Numbered from the stretch's first letter, positions 1 to 6,275 are shown. The stretch is DNA of 22,241 nt from Fimenecus sp045613065 (GCA_045613065.1 JAZLAH010000046.1:1-22241), one strand, 5' to 3'. The notes: generated by a model not told the origin, from the letters alone. Numbers and translations: made by a program.

Positions 1-586
1 CTTCGTCAGCGTTACAAACAACATATTTCTGGTCAGCAGCATTAGCAGCTGTAAAACTCCATTTAAGACCTGTTGGGAATCCGCCGCCGCCACGGCCACG
101 AAGACCAGAATCTTTAACAACCTGAACAACCTGTTCAGGTGTGTATTCTGTAAGACATTTAGCAAGAGCCTGATAACCGTCATAAGCTATGTACTCGTCG
201 ATATTTTCAGGGTCAATAACACCACAGTTACGAAGAGCAACACGTTCCTGCTTTGCATAGAACTTTGTGTCATTAAGAGATTTGATTTCTGTTTCTGTTA
301 CTGTCTCATCATAGAGAAGTCTTGTAACAATTCTACCCTTGAGAAGGTGTTCTTCAACGATTTCAGGAATATCTTCAACCTTAACCTGTGAATAGAAGCT
401 TCCTTCTGGGTAAACAATCATAATTGGGCCGAGAGCACAAAGACCAAAACAACCTGTTCTGATAACTTTGATTTCTTCGCTCAAGCCTTTTTCAGCAATC
501 TGAGCTTCAAGAGCTTCAATGATTGCCTGGCTGTTTGAAGAGGTACAACCGGTACCGCCGCAAACAAGTACGTGTGAACGATACAT
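1..586 (-). CDS. NuoF-like subunit of NADH-linked hydrogenase (HydB/HndC type), 3' end cut
   Basis: This is the first 195 residues of a NuoF-family flavoprotein; the rest lies beyond the left edge. The N-terminal thioredoxin-like ferredoxin domain shows C9-x4-C14 and later TGCFGLC, a full set of four cysteines for a [2Fe-2S] cluster. Around residue 165 begins the glycine-rich RGRGGGGFPTGLKW motif, which in this family binds FMN and NADH. The extra N-terminal ferredoxin domain is typical of HydB/HndC subunits of NAD(P)-linked, often electron-bifurcating, [FeFe] hydrogenases rather than complex I NuoF. The start ATG at 584-586 follows AAGGAGGAAAC at optimal distance. It is the last visible gene of the operon starting at 1997; the catalytic [FeFe] subunit would be expected next, outside the window. 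NADH:ferredoxin or formate-dehydrogenase-linked variants use the same subunit, so the electron acceptor is not fixed. Confidence 0.92.
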   Translation of the reverse strand, partial: MYRSHVLVCGGTGCTSSNSQAIIEALEAQIAEKGLSEEIKVIRTGCFGLCALGPIMIVYPEGSFYSQVKVEDIPEIVEEHLLKGRIVTRLLYDETVTETEIKSLNDTKFYAKQERVALRNCGVIDPENIDEYIAYDGYQALAKCLTEYTPEQVVQVVKDSGLRGRGGGGFPTGLKWSFTAANAADQKYVVCNADE

Positions 587-598
587 TATGTTTCCTCC

Positions 599-961
599 TT
601 ATTTAACTGTATATTCAGCAACAGGGTTTCCGTTAACGATATGGTCATTAACAACCTTTGCTACTTTATCAGCAGTCATTTTTACATAAGTTACTTTTTC
701 TTTACCTGGCTGGATTACTTCAACGTTAGGCTCGTACTGGCACATACCGATACAACCTGTCTGTGAAACTGTAACGCCCTTAAGATTTCTTTTTGCAACT
801 TCATCAACAAAAGCATTAAGCACTGGACGAGCACCTGCTGCGATACCGCAAGTAGCCATACCAACAACGATTCTGATTGCATCGTCACCTGTATCTTCAC
901 GAACAGTCATTCTCTGCTTTGTTGCTTCTTTAATAGCCATAAGCTCTGCAAGAGTTTTCAT
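599..961 (-). CDS. HndB-like thioredoxin-fold [2Fe-2S] ferredoxin subunit
   Basis: This 120-residue protein resembles HndB and the (2Fe-2S) ferredoxin domains that accompany NuoE/NuoF-like hydrogenase subunits. The visible motifs are CGIAAGARPV near residue 38 and QTGCIGMC near 68-74, giving three cysteines in cluster-like positions; I see no fourth cysteine in the usual place. Its expected role is to relay electrons between the flavin subunit and the hydrogenase module in the cytoplasm. The start follows GGAGGTG located inside the end of the upstream HATPase gene, and the two genes overlap by 4 bases (ATGA), so translation is probably coupled. The NuoF-like gene begins 12 bases after its stop codon. 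Confidence 0.88.
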   Translation of the reverse strand: MKTLAELMAIKEATKQRMTVREDTGDDAIRIVVGMATCGIAAGARPVLNAFVDEVAKRNLKGVTVSQTGCIGMCQYEPNVEVIQPGKEKVTYVKMTADKVAKVVNDHIVNGNPVAEYTVK

Positions 962-1500
962 TTATAGAGCACCTCCGTGTTTTCTTTAATAAAGTCATTA
1001 AGCCACTGTGATACTTCATAAGTATCAAGTGGAACATCTCCCAGAATCTCCTTAATTTCACGGGTATCGGCAACAAATTCCTTACCATCAACTGAATGTT
1101 TATACAAAAAGTCACGGTCAGTATTCATTGTAATCAGCATCTGAACTGTTGATGCCATATCACCAAGCGGTGTGAAATCAACACTATCAGTCATAAAATA
1201 TGCACGAACCTCTGTCCCGACACCGATTTCCGACTTGATTTCAAGTCTGCCTCCCGTTTGTTCTGCTGCCATTTTGAAAAGTGGAATCCCCATACCCACC
1301 TTTCTGGTTGTTCTTGTTGTAAAGAACGGGTCAATAACGCTTCTCACCTGTTCCTCAGTCATACCCTTGCCATTATCGTAAATGCCGATAAGCAAAGTGT
1401 GGAGTTCAGTATTTTCATTAACTTCAATTGCAATAAGTGAAGCACCTGCAGTTATTGAATTCTGAGCAATGTCTAAAATATTAAGAGATAGTTCTCTCAT
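958..1500 (-). CDS. HATPase (histidine-kinase-like ATP-binding) protein in hydrogenase operon
   Basis: This 180-residue protein has the GHKL/HATPase_c fold markers in order: N box (LDIAQNSITAGA, about residues 9-20), G1 box DNGKGM (about 42-47), F box FFTTR (about 59-63) and G2 box VGMGIPLF (about 68-75). It has no dimerisation/histidine phospho-acceptor domain and no membrane segment, so it is not a complete sensor kinase; it is closer in size to anti-sigma-like ATPases. The last 70 residues are not recognised. It sits between the NuoE-like and HndB-like genes, sharing 1 base with the former and 4 with the latter. Similar small ATPases occur in hydrogenase operons of other Clostridia, but I do not know an assigned function. 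There is no clear Shine-Dalgarno, so coupling to the upstream gene is likely. Confidence 0.85.
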   Translation of the reverse strand: MRELSLNILDIAQNSITAGASLIAIEVNENTELHTLLIGIYDNGKGMTEEQVRSVIDPFFTTRTTRKVGMGIPLFKMAAEQTGGRLEIKSEIGVGTEVRAYFMTDSVDFTPLGDMASTVQMLITMNTDRDFLYKHSVDGKEFVADTREIKEILGDVPLDTYEVSQWLNDFIKENTEVLYK

Positions 1501-1997
1501 TATGCCATGTATTTTTCAAGGATACCAGGAATATCGTCACCTACAAGCTTACCGTAAACTTCATCATTTACTGTAAGAACAGGAGCAAGGCCACAAGCAC
1601 CTATACAACGACAAGCTTCGAGTGAGAATTTACCGTCAGCTGTACATTCATCAGGACCGATACCAAGCTTTTCTGTAATTTTGTCAACGAGGTCCTGAGC
1701 ACCCTTAACATAACAAGCTGTACCAAGACAAACTGAAATGTTGTATTGTCCCTTTGGAGAAAGAGAGAACTGTGCATAGAAAGTTGATACCCCGTAAACC
1801 TTTTCAAGTGGAACATCCATACCCTCAGCAATCATAACCTGAACTTCATAAGGAAGGTAACCGTAGATACCCTGTGCTTCCTGCATTACGTGCATAAGCA
1901 TACTCTTGTCATCCTTATTCTTTTCAATGACAGCTTTGAGCTGTTCCTCTTGCTCTGGTGTTCCTGCAAATGGAATGGAACTTAATTTTTTGAGCAT
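1500..1997 (-). CDS. NuoE-like [2Fe-2S] subunit (HydC/HndA type)
   Basis: This 165-residue protein matches the 24-kDa NuoE/HndA family. A helical N-terminal region (about residues 15-75, including MLMHVMQEAQGIYGYLP) is followed by a thioredoxin-like [2Fe-2S] domain with CLGTAC (about 91-96) and CRCIGACGLAPV (about 129-140). The phrase VYGVSTFYAQF is also characteristic. It passes electrons between the NuoF-like flavin subunit and other clusters. It is the first gene of the operon. The start ATG lies 8 bases after AAAGGAGGAAAT, a strong ribosome binding site. The product could serve any NADH-linked complex of this class, but the co-encoded HndB-like and HydB-like subunits favour a hydrogenase. 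Confidence 0.92.
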   Translation of the reverse strand: MLKKLSSIPFAGTPEQEEQLKAVIEKNKDDKSMLMHVMQEAQGIYGYLPYEVQVMIAEGMDVPLEKVYGVSTFYAQFSLSPKGQYNISVCLGTACYVKGAQDLVDKITEKLGIGPDECTADGKFSLEACRCIGACGLAPVLTVNDEVYGKLVGDDIPGILEKYMA

Positions 1998-2025
1998 TTT
2001 GGAATTTCCTCCTTTTTTTGATTAT

Positions 2026-2042
2026 GGTGAATTTAATTCACC
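2026..2042. repeat. Perfect 7-bp-arm palindrome in leader of hydrogenase operon
   Basis: GGTGAAT-TTA-ATTCACC is a perfect inverted repeat with a 3-base centre, about 30 bases upstream of the first gene of the hydrogenase operon and just before its ribosome binding site. The short spacer suits a protein operator better than an RNA hairpin. No known regulator is assigned. Confidence 0.6.
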
Positions 2043-2094
2043 CTCATTAATGTTATAAATACCACATTTTTTTTGCATAGCAGTATATGTTAAA

Positions 2095-2123
2095 AGTATA
2101 ACAAAATTATCTACAAAAGTCTA
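2095..2123 (-). promoter_or_regulatory. Candidate promoter of hydrogenase operon
   Basis: Read on the minus strand, TAGACT (2123-2118) and TATACT (2100-2095) are separated by 17 bases. The predicted start lies about 90 bases upstream of the NuoE-like gene. The surrounding sequence is very AT-rich, so chance -10-like boxes are common and the call is tentative. Confidence 0.35.
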
Positions 2124-2198
2124 TCTTTTTTTCGAATTTTTATACTAAATATATAGAGATTTTTGCTTTTAAATATATAAAAATATATTTTTTCTTAT

Positions 2199-3506
2199 TC
2201 ACCAACGATTTTGCACTACTTTTTGAAGTATTTTTACACCATCTAAAAAGCTATTTTGTCCTACTGTTGCAACGGAAAATGCAATTTCAGGGAAGCGTGT
2301 TTCCGAGTTCGCAGGAATTAACAAAATCCCATTTTTTTCAGCCTCTTTGCAGAGTTCTTCTGCAGAACAATTTATATTAAATTGACAACGGACATAAAGA
2401 GGTGAATTTGTTCGTAGAATCTGTACTTTATCCTGAAAAATTTCAGTAAGCAAATCTGTAAGAATTTTTGATTTTTGAGAATACAGTTTTCTCGATTTTC
2501 TGATTTGCGAGTTAAGATGTCCATCACGAATATAACTGCAAAGTGCTATTTGGTCAGCTTTTGAAACAGTCTGGTTATACAAATCCTTTTTCTTCTTGTA
2601 TCGACTTATAAGGCTCTGTGGAAGAATCATAAAACTTATTCTGATTGATGGTAACAAAAGCTTTGAAAACGTGCCCAAATAGACTGTATTTTCACCTCGG
2701 TCAAGACCTTGAAGTGATGGAGTTGGTCTATTAAAATAACGAAATTCACTTCCATAATCATCCTCGATTATCAGCTTATTATTTTGTCTTGCATACTCTG
2801 TTAAGTCAAATCTCTCCTTGACACTCATAACGTCACCCCATCGAGTTGAATATGACGGTGATGTGTAAATTATATTTGAAAATTCCCTATCATCATTAAC
2901 CTTAAAACCATAGTCTGCAAAAATCGCAGTACCCTGTCGATATGACAAATCATCAAAACATACAGTTTTCTTATTCTTTATAAGAGGACAAAGGATATTA
3001 AGAAGCGTCTGCACACCTGCACCTATAACGATATTTTCTTCTGTACAAACACAATTTCGAGTTTCTCTTGCATATTTCGCAATTTCACATCGCAAATCAT
3101 ATTCACCTTGTGGATCACCATAAAAAAGCAATCGTTCATTCTGTCTCAAAGCACTTTTAAGATATCGACGCCAGATATCCATATTAAAGCTCTCTGCGTC
3201 AACACCTGATGAAGCAAAATCATAAAGAATTTCTGATTTTTGATTTGCGTTTTCATTTTTGATTTCCTGTTTTGTAGTAAGATTTCCTCGATTTGAAACG
3301 TAATATCCACTTTGATTTTTTGGCAGAACATAACCGTCATCACAAAGACACATATACGCTGATTCCACAGTAGTTTTACTTACATTTCTCTCCTCAGCAC
3401 ATCTGCGGATTGATGGAAGTCGTGTGCCCTCAGGCATTTTTCCTGTTTCAATCAAATCTTTGTAATAATCATAAATCTGCATATACAATTTGCGATTTTG
3501 TTCCAT
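2199..3506 (-). CDS. MocR/PdxR-type transcription regulator (GntR wHTH + aminotransferase fold)
   Basis: This 435-residue protein joins an N-terminal GntR winged helix (about residues 5-70, including RLPSIRRCAEERNVSKTTVESAY) to a class I aminotransferase-like domain (about 95-430). In the second domain IIEDDYGSEFRY (about 246-257) and TFSKLLLPSIR carry the expected PLP-contacting aspartate and the PLP-binding lysine (K282). MocR proteins use bound PLP to sense vitamin B6 or amino compounds. The gene is divergent from a pyridoxal kinase, which supports a PdxR-like role controlling B6 salvage. The start ATG follows AAGGGG at good spacing. A promoter with a perfect -10 box lies in the shared spacer. 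The effector and the direction of control (activation or repression) cannot be read from sequence. Confidence 0.9.
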   Translation of the reverse strand: MEQNRKLYMQIYDYYKDLIETGKMPEGTRLPSIRRCAEERNVSKTTVESAYMCLCDDGYVLPKNQSGYYVSNRGNLTTKQEIKNENANQKSEILYDFASSGVDAESFNMDIWRRYLKSALRQNERLLFYGDPQGEYDLRCEIAKYARETRNCVCTEENIVIGAGVQTLLNILCPLIKNKKTVCFDDLSYRQGTAIFADYGFKVNDDREFSNIIYTSPSYSTRWGDVMSVKERFDLTEYARQNNKLIIEDDYGSEFRYFNRPTPSLQGLDRGENTVYLGTFSKLLLPSIRISFMILPQSLISRYKKKKDLYNQTVSKADQIALCSYIRDGHLNSQIRKSRKLYSQKSKILTDLLTEIFQDKVQILRTNSPLYVRCQFNINCSAEELCKEAEKNGILLIPANSETRFPEIAFSVATVGQNSFLDGVKILQKVVQNRW

Positions 3507-3536
3507 AAATTGTCCCCTTAAAAATTGTTGATTTTG

Positions 3537-3570
3537 TGTATTTTAATAAAGACACTTTTGTATTATTATA
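3537..3570. promoter_or_regulatory. Candidate PdxR/MocR operator: 12-bp direct repeats
   Basis: TGTATTTTAATA (3537-3548) and TGTATTATTATA (3559-3570) match at 10 of 12 positions and start 22 bases apart, two helical turns. MocR regulators typically bind direct repeats. The right copy covers the -10 box of the regulator's own promoter. Low base complexity weakens the case. Confidence 0.3.
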
Positions 3571-3593
3571 TATCCGTTAAAATGAAAATGCAA
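3565..3593 (-). promoter_or_regulatory. Promoter of the MocR/PdxR-type gene
   Basis: On the minus strand TTGCAT (3593-3588) is followed after exactly 17 bases by a perfect TATAAT (3570-3565). The transcript would start about 50 bases upstream of the regulator's start codon. No good -35 box was found for the divergent kinase operon, which would fit activator-dependent transcription. Confidence 0.5.
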
Positions 3594-3605
3594 GAGGTGA
3601 CAACA

Positions 3606-4430
3606 TTGAAAAATATAGCAGTAATAAATGATATTTCCGGATTTGGAAAATGCTCTCTTACTGTGTCACTTCCTATAATTTCTGCTCTTGGTGTTGAGTG
3701 TAATCCAATACCTACTGCAATTCTCTCAAATCAGACGGGTTTTGACTCATATCATTGTGTGGATTTCACCGAAAATATGACCTCATATATTGACGTGTGG
3801 AAACAACAGAATGTTAAGTTTGACGCTATTATGACAGGTTATCTTGCAAGTGAAAAACAGGTTGACATCATCATTGATTTTATCGACCATTTCGGCAAAA
3901 ATTCACTTGTTTTTGTTGACCCTGTTATGGCAGACGACGGTGTACTTTATGACACTTATGACGAAAACCTTTGCAACAAAGTAAAAGCACTTACAGAAAA
4001 AGCAGATATCATTACACCTAATCTTACCGAACTTTGTATTCTTTGTAATGCGGACTACAAAAAATTAACAACAGAAAATGATGTTCAAAAAATCAGCAAT
4101 CTTGCATCTTCATTGATTGGCGAAACTGCAAAAACAGTTATCGTCACTGGTATAAAACATAACGATGAGATTATAAATCTTATCGTAGATAAAAGTGGCA
4201 CAAGTACAGTAAAATCAACACTTTTAAAAGGTAGTTATTCAGGTACAGGTGATATTTTTTCAAGTATTGTCTGTGGTGCAGTCACCAAGGGAATGAATAT
4301 TCTTAATGCCGTTACTCTTGCTACAAAATTTATTACAGAATCCATAAAAAATACTCCAACTGATAACGATTATGAACCAGATGGAGTAAATTTTCAAAAA
4401 CATCTGGAGATGCTTATAAATGCAAAATAA
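3606..4430 (+). CDS. pdxK: Pyridoxal/pyridoxamine kinase (PdxK/PdxY type)
   Basis: This ribokinase-fold kinase phosphorylates pyridoxal, pyridoxine or pyridoxamine to make B6 phosphates. The visible motifs are an N-terminal INDISGFGKCS substrate-pocket segment, SNQTGFDSY (about residues 41-49), VDPVMADDG (104-112), TPNLTE (137-142) and the anion-hole/catalytic GTGD (213-216). The length of 274 residues is normal. I chose the TTG at 3606 because AGAGGTGA ends six bases upstream and the protein then begins MKNIAVINDISG as in relatives; in-frame ATGs at 3582 and 3588 have no ribosome binding site. It is the first gene of an operon with an ECF S component, overlapping it by 11 bases, and is divergent from a PdxR-like regulator. 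A related hydroxymethylpyrimidine kinase is possible but less likely given that regulator. Confidence 0.9.
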   Translation: MKNIAVINDISGFGKCSLTVSLPIISALGVECNPIPTAILSNQTGFDSYHCVDFTENMTSYIDVWKQQNVKFDAIMTGYLASEKQVDIIIDFIDHFGKNSLVFVDPVMADDGVLYDTYDENLCNKVKALTEKADIITPNLTELCILCNADYKKLTTENDVQKISNLASSLIGETAKTVIVTGIKHNDEIINLIVDKSGTSTVKSTLLKGSYSGTGDIFSSIVCGAVTKGMNILNAVTLATKFITESIKNTPTDNDYEPDGVNFQKHLEMLINAK

Positions 4431-4947
4431 AAAGTCACTTTTGAGAATTACATACACTGCAATTTTTACTGCAATCATTGTTCTTGCAATTTCAGTTATT
4501 AAGTTTTCAACAGGGTTAGGTGAAGGATATATTCATTTGGGTGACAGTATAATTTATCTGACAGCATGTGTACTTCCATTCCCCTATTGTCTTGTTGCAA
4601 GTGCATTAGGTGGTGCATTGGCTGATATTGTTTCAGGATTTGCCATTTGGTCAATACCAACAATGATTATCAAAATGATGAACGCATTACCTTTTGCAAT
4701 TGTATGTAGAAAATATAAATTAAATAAAATCTTATGCAAACAAACGGTTTTGATTGCCATACTTTCAGGCTGTATAACCATTCTCGGTTACTTTGTGGCT
4801 GAATGTATTCTGTATTCGGTTGCATCGGCAACACTCTCTTTACTCGGCAACACGATTCAGGCTGTTGCAAGTGGAATTATATTCGTAGTTATGGCAACAT
4901 CACTTGATAAAATTAACTTTAAATCAAAACTTTCTAAAGGAGCTTAA
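4420..4947 (+). CDS. ECF transporter S component, probably for a B6 vitamer
   Basis: This 175-residue hydrophobic protein has about five to six membrane segments: residues 8-28, 44-66, 72-90, 108-130 and 140-160. It has the pattern of ECF S components, including an early GEGYIHLGDSIIYL segment and the GGALADIVSG phrase. S components bind a vitamin and dock on a shared EcfA-A'-T module, which is not encoded here, so this would be a group II (shared module) transporter. Its 11-base overlap with the pyridoxal kinase gene and the adjacent PdxR-like regulator suggest pyridoxine/pyridoxal uptake, similar in idea to PdxU. From memory it also resembles the small membrane family TIGR04002 that accompanies TatD-associated radical SAM proteins. 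The substrate is inferred from context only. Confidence 0.82.
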   Translation: MQNKKSLLRITYTAIFTAIIVLAISVIKFSTGLGEGYIHLGDSIIYLTACVLPFPYCLVASALGGALADIVSGFAIWSIPTMIIKMMNALPFAIVCRKYKLNKILCKQTVLIAILSGCITILGYFVAECILYSVASATLSLLGNTIQAVASGIIFVVMATSLDKINFKSKLSKGA

Positions 4948-4949
4948 AA

Positions 4950-5558
4950 ATGGCTGATATAGTTTATACTTACGGAAATCAGGCTTATCTCAACATAACA
5001 AACGCTTGTCCTTGCAGATGCACTTTCTGTATCCGCAACAATGGTGATTCAGTTGGTGAGGCAACAACTTTATGGTTTGAAGACCACAACCCAACAATCG
5101 ATGAAATCAAAGCTGAAATTGATGCTTTTGATTTCGAGAAATACAATAACTCAATCACAATCTGTGGTTATGGTGAACCAACTTGTGTGCTTAATAATCT
5201 CATTGAGGCATGTAAATATTTAAGAGCAAAAGACATTAATGTCCGTCTTAACACAAATGGACTTTCAGACCTTATCAACAAAAGAGAAACTGCAAAGGAA
5301 ATCTGTCAGGTAATTGATTCCGTTTCAATAAGCCTTAATGCTCCAACAGCAGAAAAATACAACGAAATTGCAAAGCCATCATTTGGTGAAAAGTCATTTG
5401 ATGCAATGTTAAACTTCGCAAAAGAATGTAAGGAATATGGTATTCCAGTAAAACTTACTGTTGTTGATGTAATCAGCAAAGAAGATATTGAAGATTGCAA
5501 AAAACTTTGTGAAAGTATTGATATTCCATTAAGAGTAAGAGAATACACTGCAGAATAA
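4950..5558 (+). CDS. Short radical SAM protein, TatD-associated type
   Basis: This 202-residue radical SAM core has no C-terminal SPASM extension. The SAM [4Fe-4S] motif is CxxxCxxC at C20, C24 and C27, with an additional C22 inside it (CPCRCTFC). GYGEPT (about residues 74-79) supplies the SAM-binding glycine segment, and RLNTNGL and SVSISLNAPT are typical mid-barrel strands. From memory it matches the tatD_link_rSAM family (TIGR04038), whose reaction is unknown to me. The start follows AAAGGAG, which lies inside the end of the S component gene; the gap between genes is 2 bases, so all three genes are one transcript. No tatD is present in the window. Its inclusion in a B6 salvage unit suggests, but does not prove, a cofactor-related role. 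Confidence 0.88.
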   Translation: MADIVYTYGNQAYLNITNACPCRCTFCIRNNGDSVGEATTLWFEDHNPTIDEIKAEIDAFDFEKYNNSITICGYGEPTCVLNNLIEACKYLRAKDINVRLNTNGLSDLINKRETAKEICQVIDSVSISLNAPTAEKYNEIAKPSFGEKSFDAMLNFAKECKEYGIPVKLTVVDVISKEDIEDCKKLCESIDIPLRVREYTAE

Positions 5559-5575
5559 TCTAAACTCAACATAGA

Positions 5576-5619
5576 AAAAGCACCTGAGACCAACTAAGGT
5601 TTCAGGTGCTTTTCTGTGT
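5576..5619 (+). terminator. Strong Rho-independent terminator of the B6 salvage operon
   Basis: A 16-bp stem (5576-5591 with 5598-5613, one G-T wobble) encloses the 6-base loop AACTAA and ends in CTTTT. The A-run on the left arm gives a T-run on the other strand, so it can also terminate the minus-strand gene ending at 5649. Confidence 0.88.
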
Positions 5620-5648
5620 GAAAGGAGTTTGTTAAAATGAATTTCATT

Positions 5649-5891
5649 TTATGCTACTGTTGAATTCGAGTTCTGAACACAACCATTTGATGCGTACAAA
5701 TGAAGATGTTCGCCTTTTTCAACAGCTTTTTTGTGATTTCTAATACGGATTGCACGACGAATGTTACCTATTACAATTCTCTTAATAGCCTGTTCAAAAG
5801 CGATAACCTTATCCTCATGCATAAATCCATAAACGAGAAGGATTGCTACTGCTAATTCTATTAATGTTGTGATTGCAAATGTTGTTGACAT
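5649..5891 (-). CDS. Small single-pass membrane protein under an SOS-type promoter
   Basis: This 80-residue protein has one N-terminal membrane helix (about residues 6-24, TTLIELAVAILLVYGF), then HEDKVIAFEQAIKRIVIG, then a strongly basic stretch (RRAIRIRNHKKAVEKG, about 43-58), and a short polar tail with one cysteine. The positive charge after the helix predicts the C-terminal part in the cytoplasm. I chose the ATG at 5889-5891 because GGAGGTAG lies just upstream; the longer reading from 5939 has no ribosome binding site. The gene is monocistronic and sits behind a near-consensus promoter with a LexA-type box. Small SOS-induced membrane proteins in Gram-positives (YneA, SosA) block cell division, which makes that a reasonable guess; no LysM domain is present. 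The family is not recognised. Confidence 0.8.
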   Translation of the reverse strand: MSTTFAITTLIELAVAILLVYGFMHEDKVIAFEQAIKRIVIGNIRRAIRIRNHKKAVEKGEHLHLYASNGCVQNSNSTVA

Positions 5892-5922
5892 AAAATCTAC
5901 CTCCGATGTGTTTAAGTAAAAC

Positions 5923-5938
5923 TGTTCGATACCGAACA
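5923..5938. repeat. Palindrome with GTTCG/CGAAC arms in the leader of the small membrane gene
   Basis: TGTTCG-ATAC-CGAACA is a perfect 6-bp-arm inverted repeat 6 bases from the SOS-type box and built of the same half-site in opposite order. It may be an extra LexA contact or a short leader hairpin. Confidence 0.5.
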
Positions 5939-5943
5939 AACTT

Positions 5944-5955
5944 GAACAAATGTTC
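5944..5955. promoter_or_regulatory. LexA-type SOS box
   Basis: GAACAAATGTTC, flanked by T on each side, fits 12 of 14 positions of the Bacillus-type LexA site CGAACRNRYGTTYC, including the whole GAAC-RNRY-GTTC core. It lies at about +6 to +17 of the predicted minus-strand transcript, a position that would block transcription. A second, degenerate copy (ATACAAATGTTCG, 5995-6007) overlaps the -35 box. Confidence 0.65.
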
Positions 5956-5967
5956 TTTACAAGTCAT

Positions 5968-5995
5968 ATTATAGACATTTTTTTACAAAAGTCAA
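5968..5995 (-). promoter_or_regulatory. Near-consensus promoter of the small membrane protein gene
   Basis: On the minus strand TTGACT (5995-5990), a 16-base spacer and a perfect TATAAT (5973-5968) form one of the best promoters in the window. The predicted start is near 5961, about 70 bases before the start codon. LexA-type sites sit on both sides. Confidence 0.78.
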
Positions 5996-6025
5996 TACAA
6001 ATGTTCGAATATTTTTATATTTTCA

Positions 6026-6041
6026 GTCCGATTTAACGGAC
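6026..6041. repeat. Short inverted repeat in the 5892-6340 spacer
   Basis: GTCCG-ATTTAA-CGGAC has 5-bp arms. It is the only GC-rich spot in this AT-rich spacer. It has no T-run expected of a terminator on the minus strand, and only an interrupted one on the plus strand. The rest of the 449-base spacer holds the promoters listed here and no convincing gene. Confidence 0.4.
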
Positions 6042-6093
6042 AGTATTTTCTTTTTAATTGCCATTTTTCTCAATATTTATTGTGTGTAATTGT

Positions 6094-6122
6094 ATAATAA
6101 CACAACATATAGTGGTTGTCAA
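6094..6122 (-). promoter_or_regulatory. Second, distal minus-strand promoter with flanking inverted repeat
   Basis: On the minus strand a perfect TTGACA (6122-6117) and TATTAT (6099-6094) are separated by 17 bases. An inverted repeat CATATAGT (6106-6113) / ACTATATG (6134-6141) brackets the -35 box. ACACAACATATAGTGG (6100-6115) fills the promoter spacer and resembles an NrdR box. The transcript would run towards the small membrane protein gene. Confidence 0.5.
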
Positions 6123-6247
6123 TATATTTTTATACTATATGTTTGATTTTTTTACTAAAAAAATTAATTTTACAAAAATAATAAACTTATGTTCTGTTTG
6201 TTCGAGTATTTTTTCATCATAAACAAATAAAAAATATTGAAAAAATA

Positions 6248-6275
6248 TTGAATTTCCTATTTATTATTTTATAAA
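6248..6275 (+). promoter_or_regulatory. Candidate promoter of the obg operon
   Basis: TTGAAT (6248-6253) and TATAAA (6270-6275) are separated by 16 bases, about 65 bases before the obg start codon. The DNA is AT-rich and other pairs are possible. Confidence 0.38.

Noticed and set aside
2171..2190. AT-only inverted repeat with arms AAATATAT and ATATATTT after the MocR-type gene, as its terminator.
   Set aside because: A stem made only of A-T pairs is too weak, and no T-run follows on the minus strand.
1998..2198. Small RNA or gene in the hydrogenase/MocR spacer.
   Set aside because: Only AT-rich sequence, a candidate promoter and one dyad are visible; no coding frame with a ribosome binding site.
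5621..5663. AAAGGAG followed by ATG and an 8-codon frame (MNFILCYC) on the plus strand after the B6 operon terminator.
   Set aside because: It has no promoter, follows a very strong terminator and runs antisense into the end of the small membrane gene. It is too short to separate from chance.
6028..6069. 13-codon minus-strand frame MAIKKKILSVKSD with a weak GAG site, downstream of the distal promoter.
   Set aside because: Frames this short are expected by chance in AT-rich DNA; there is no coupling to a following gene and no attenuator structure.
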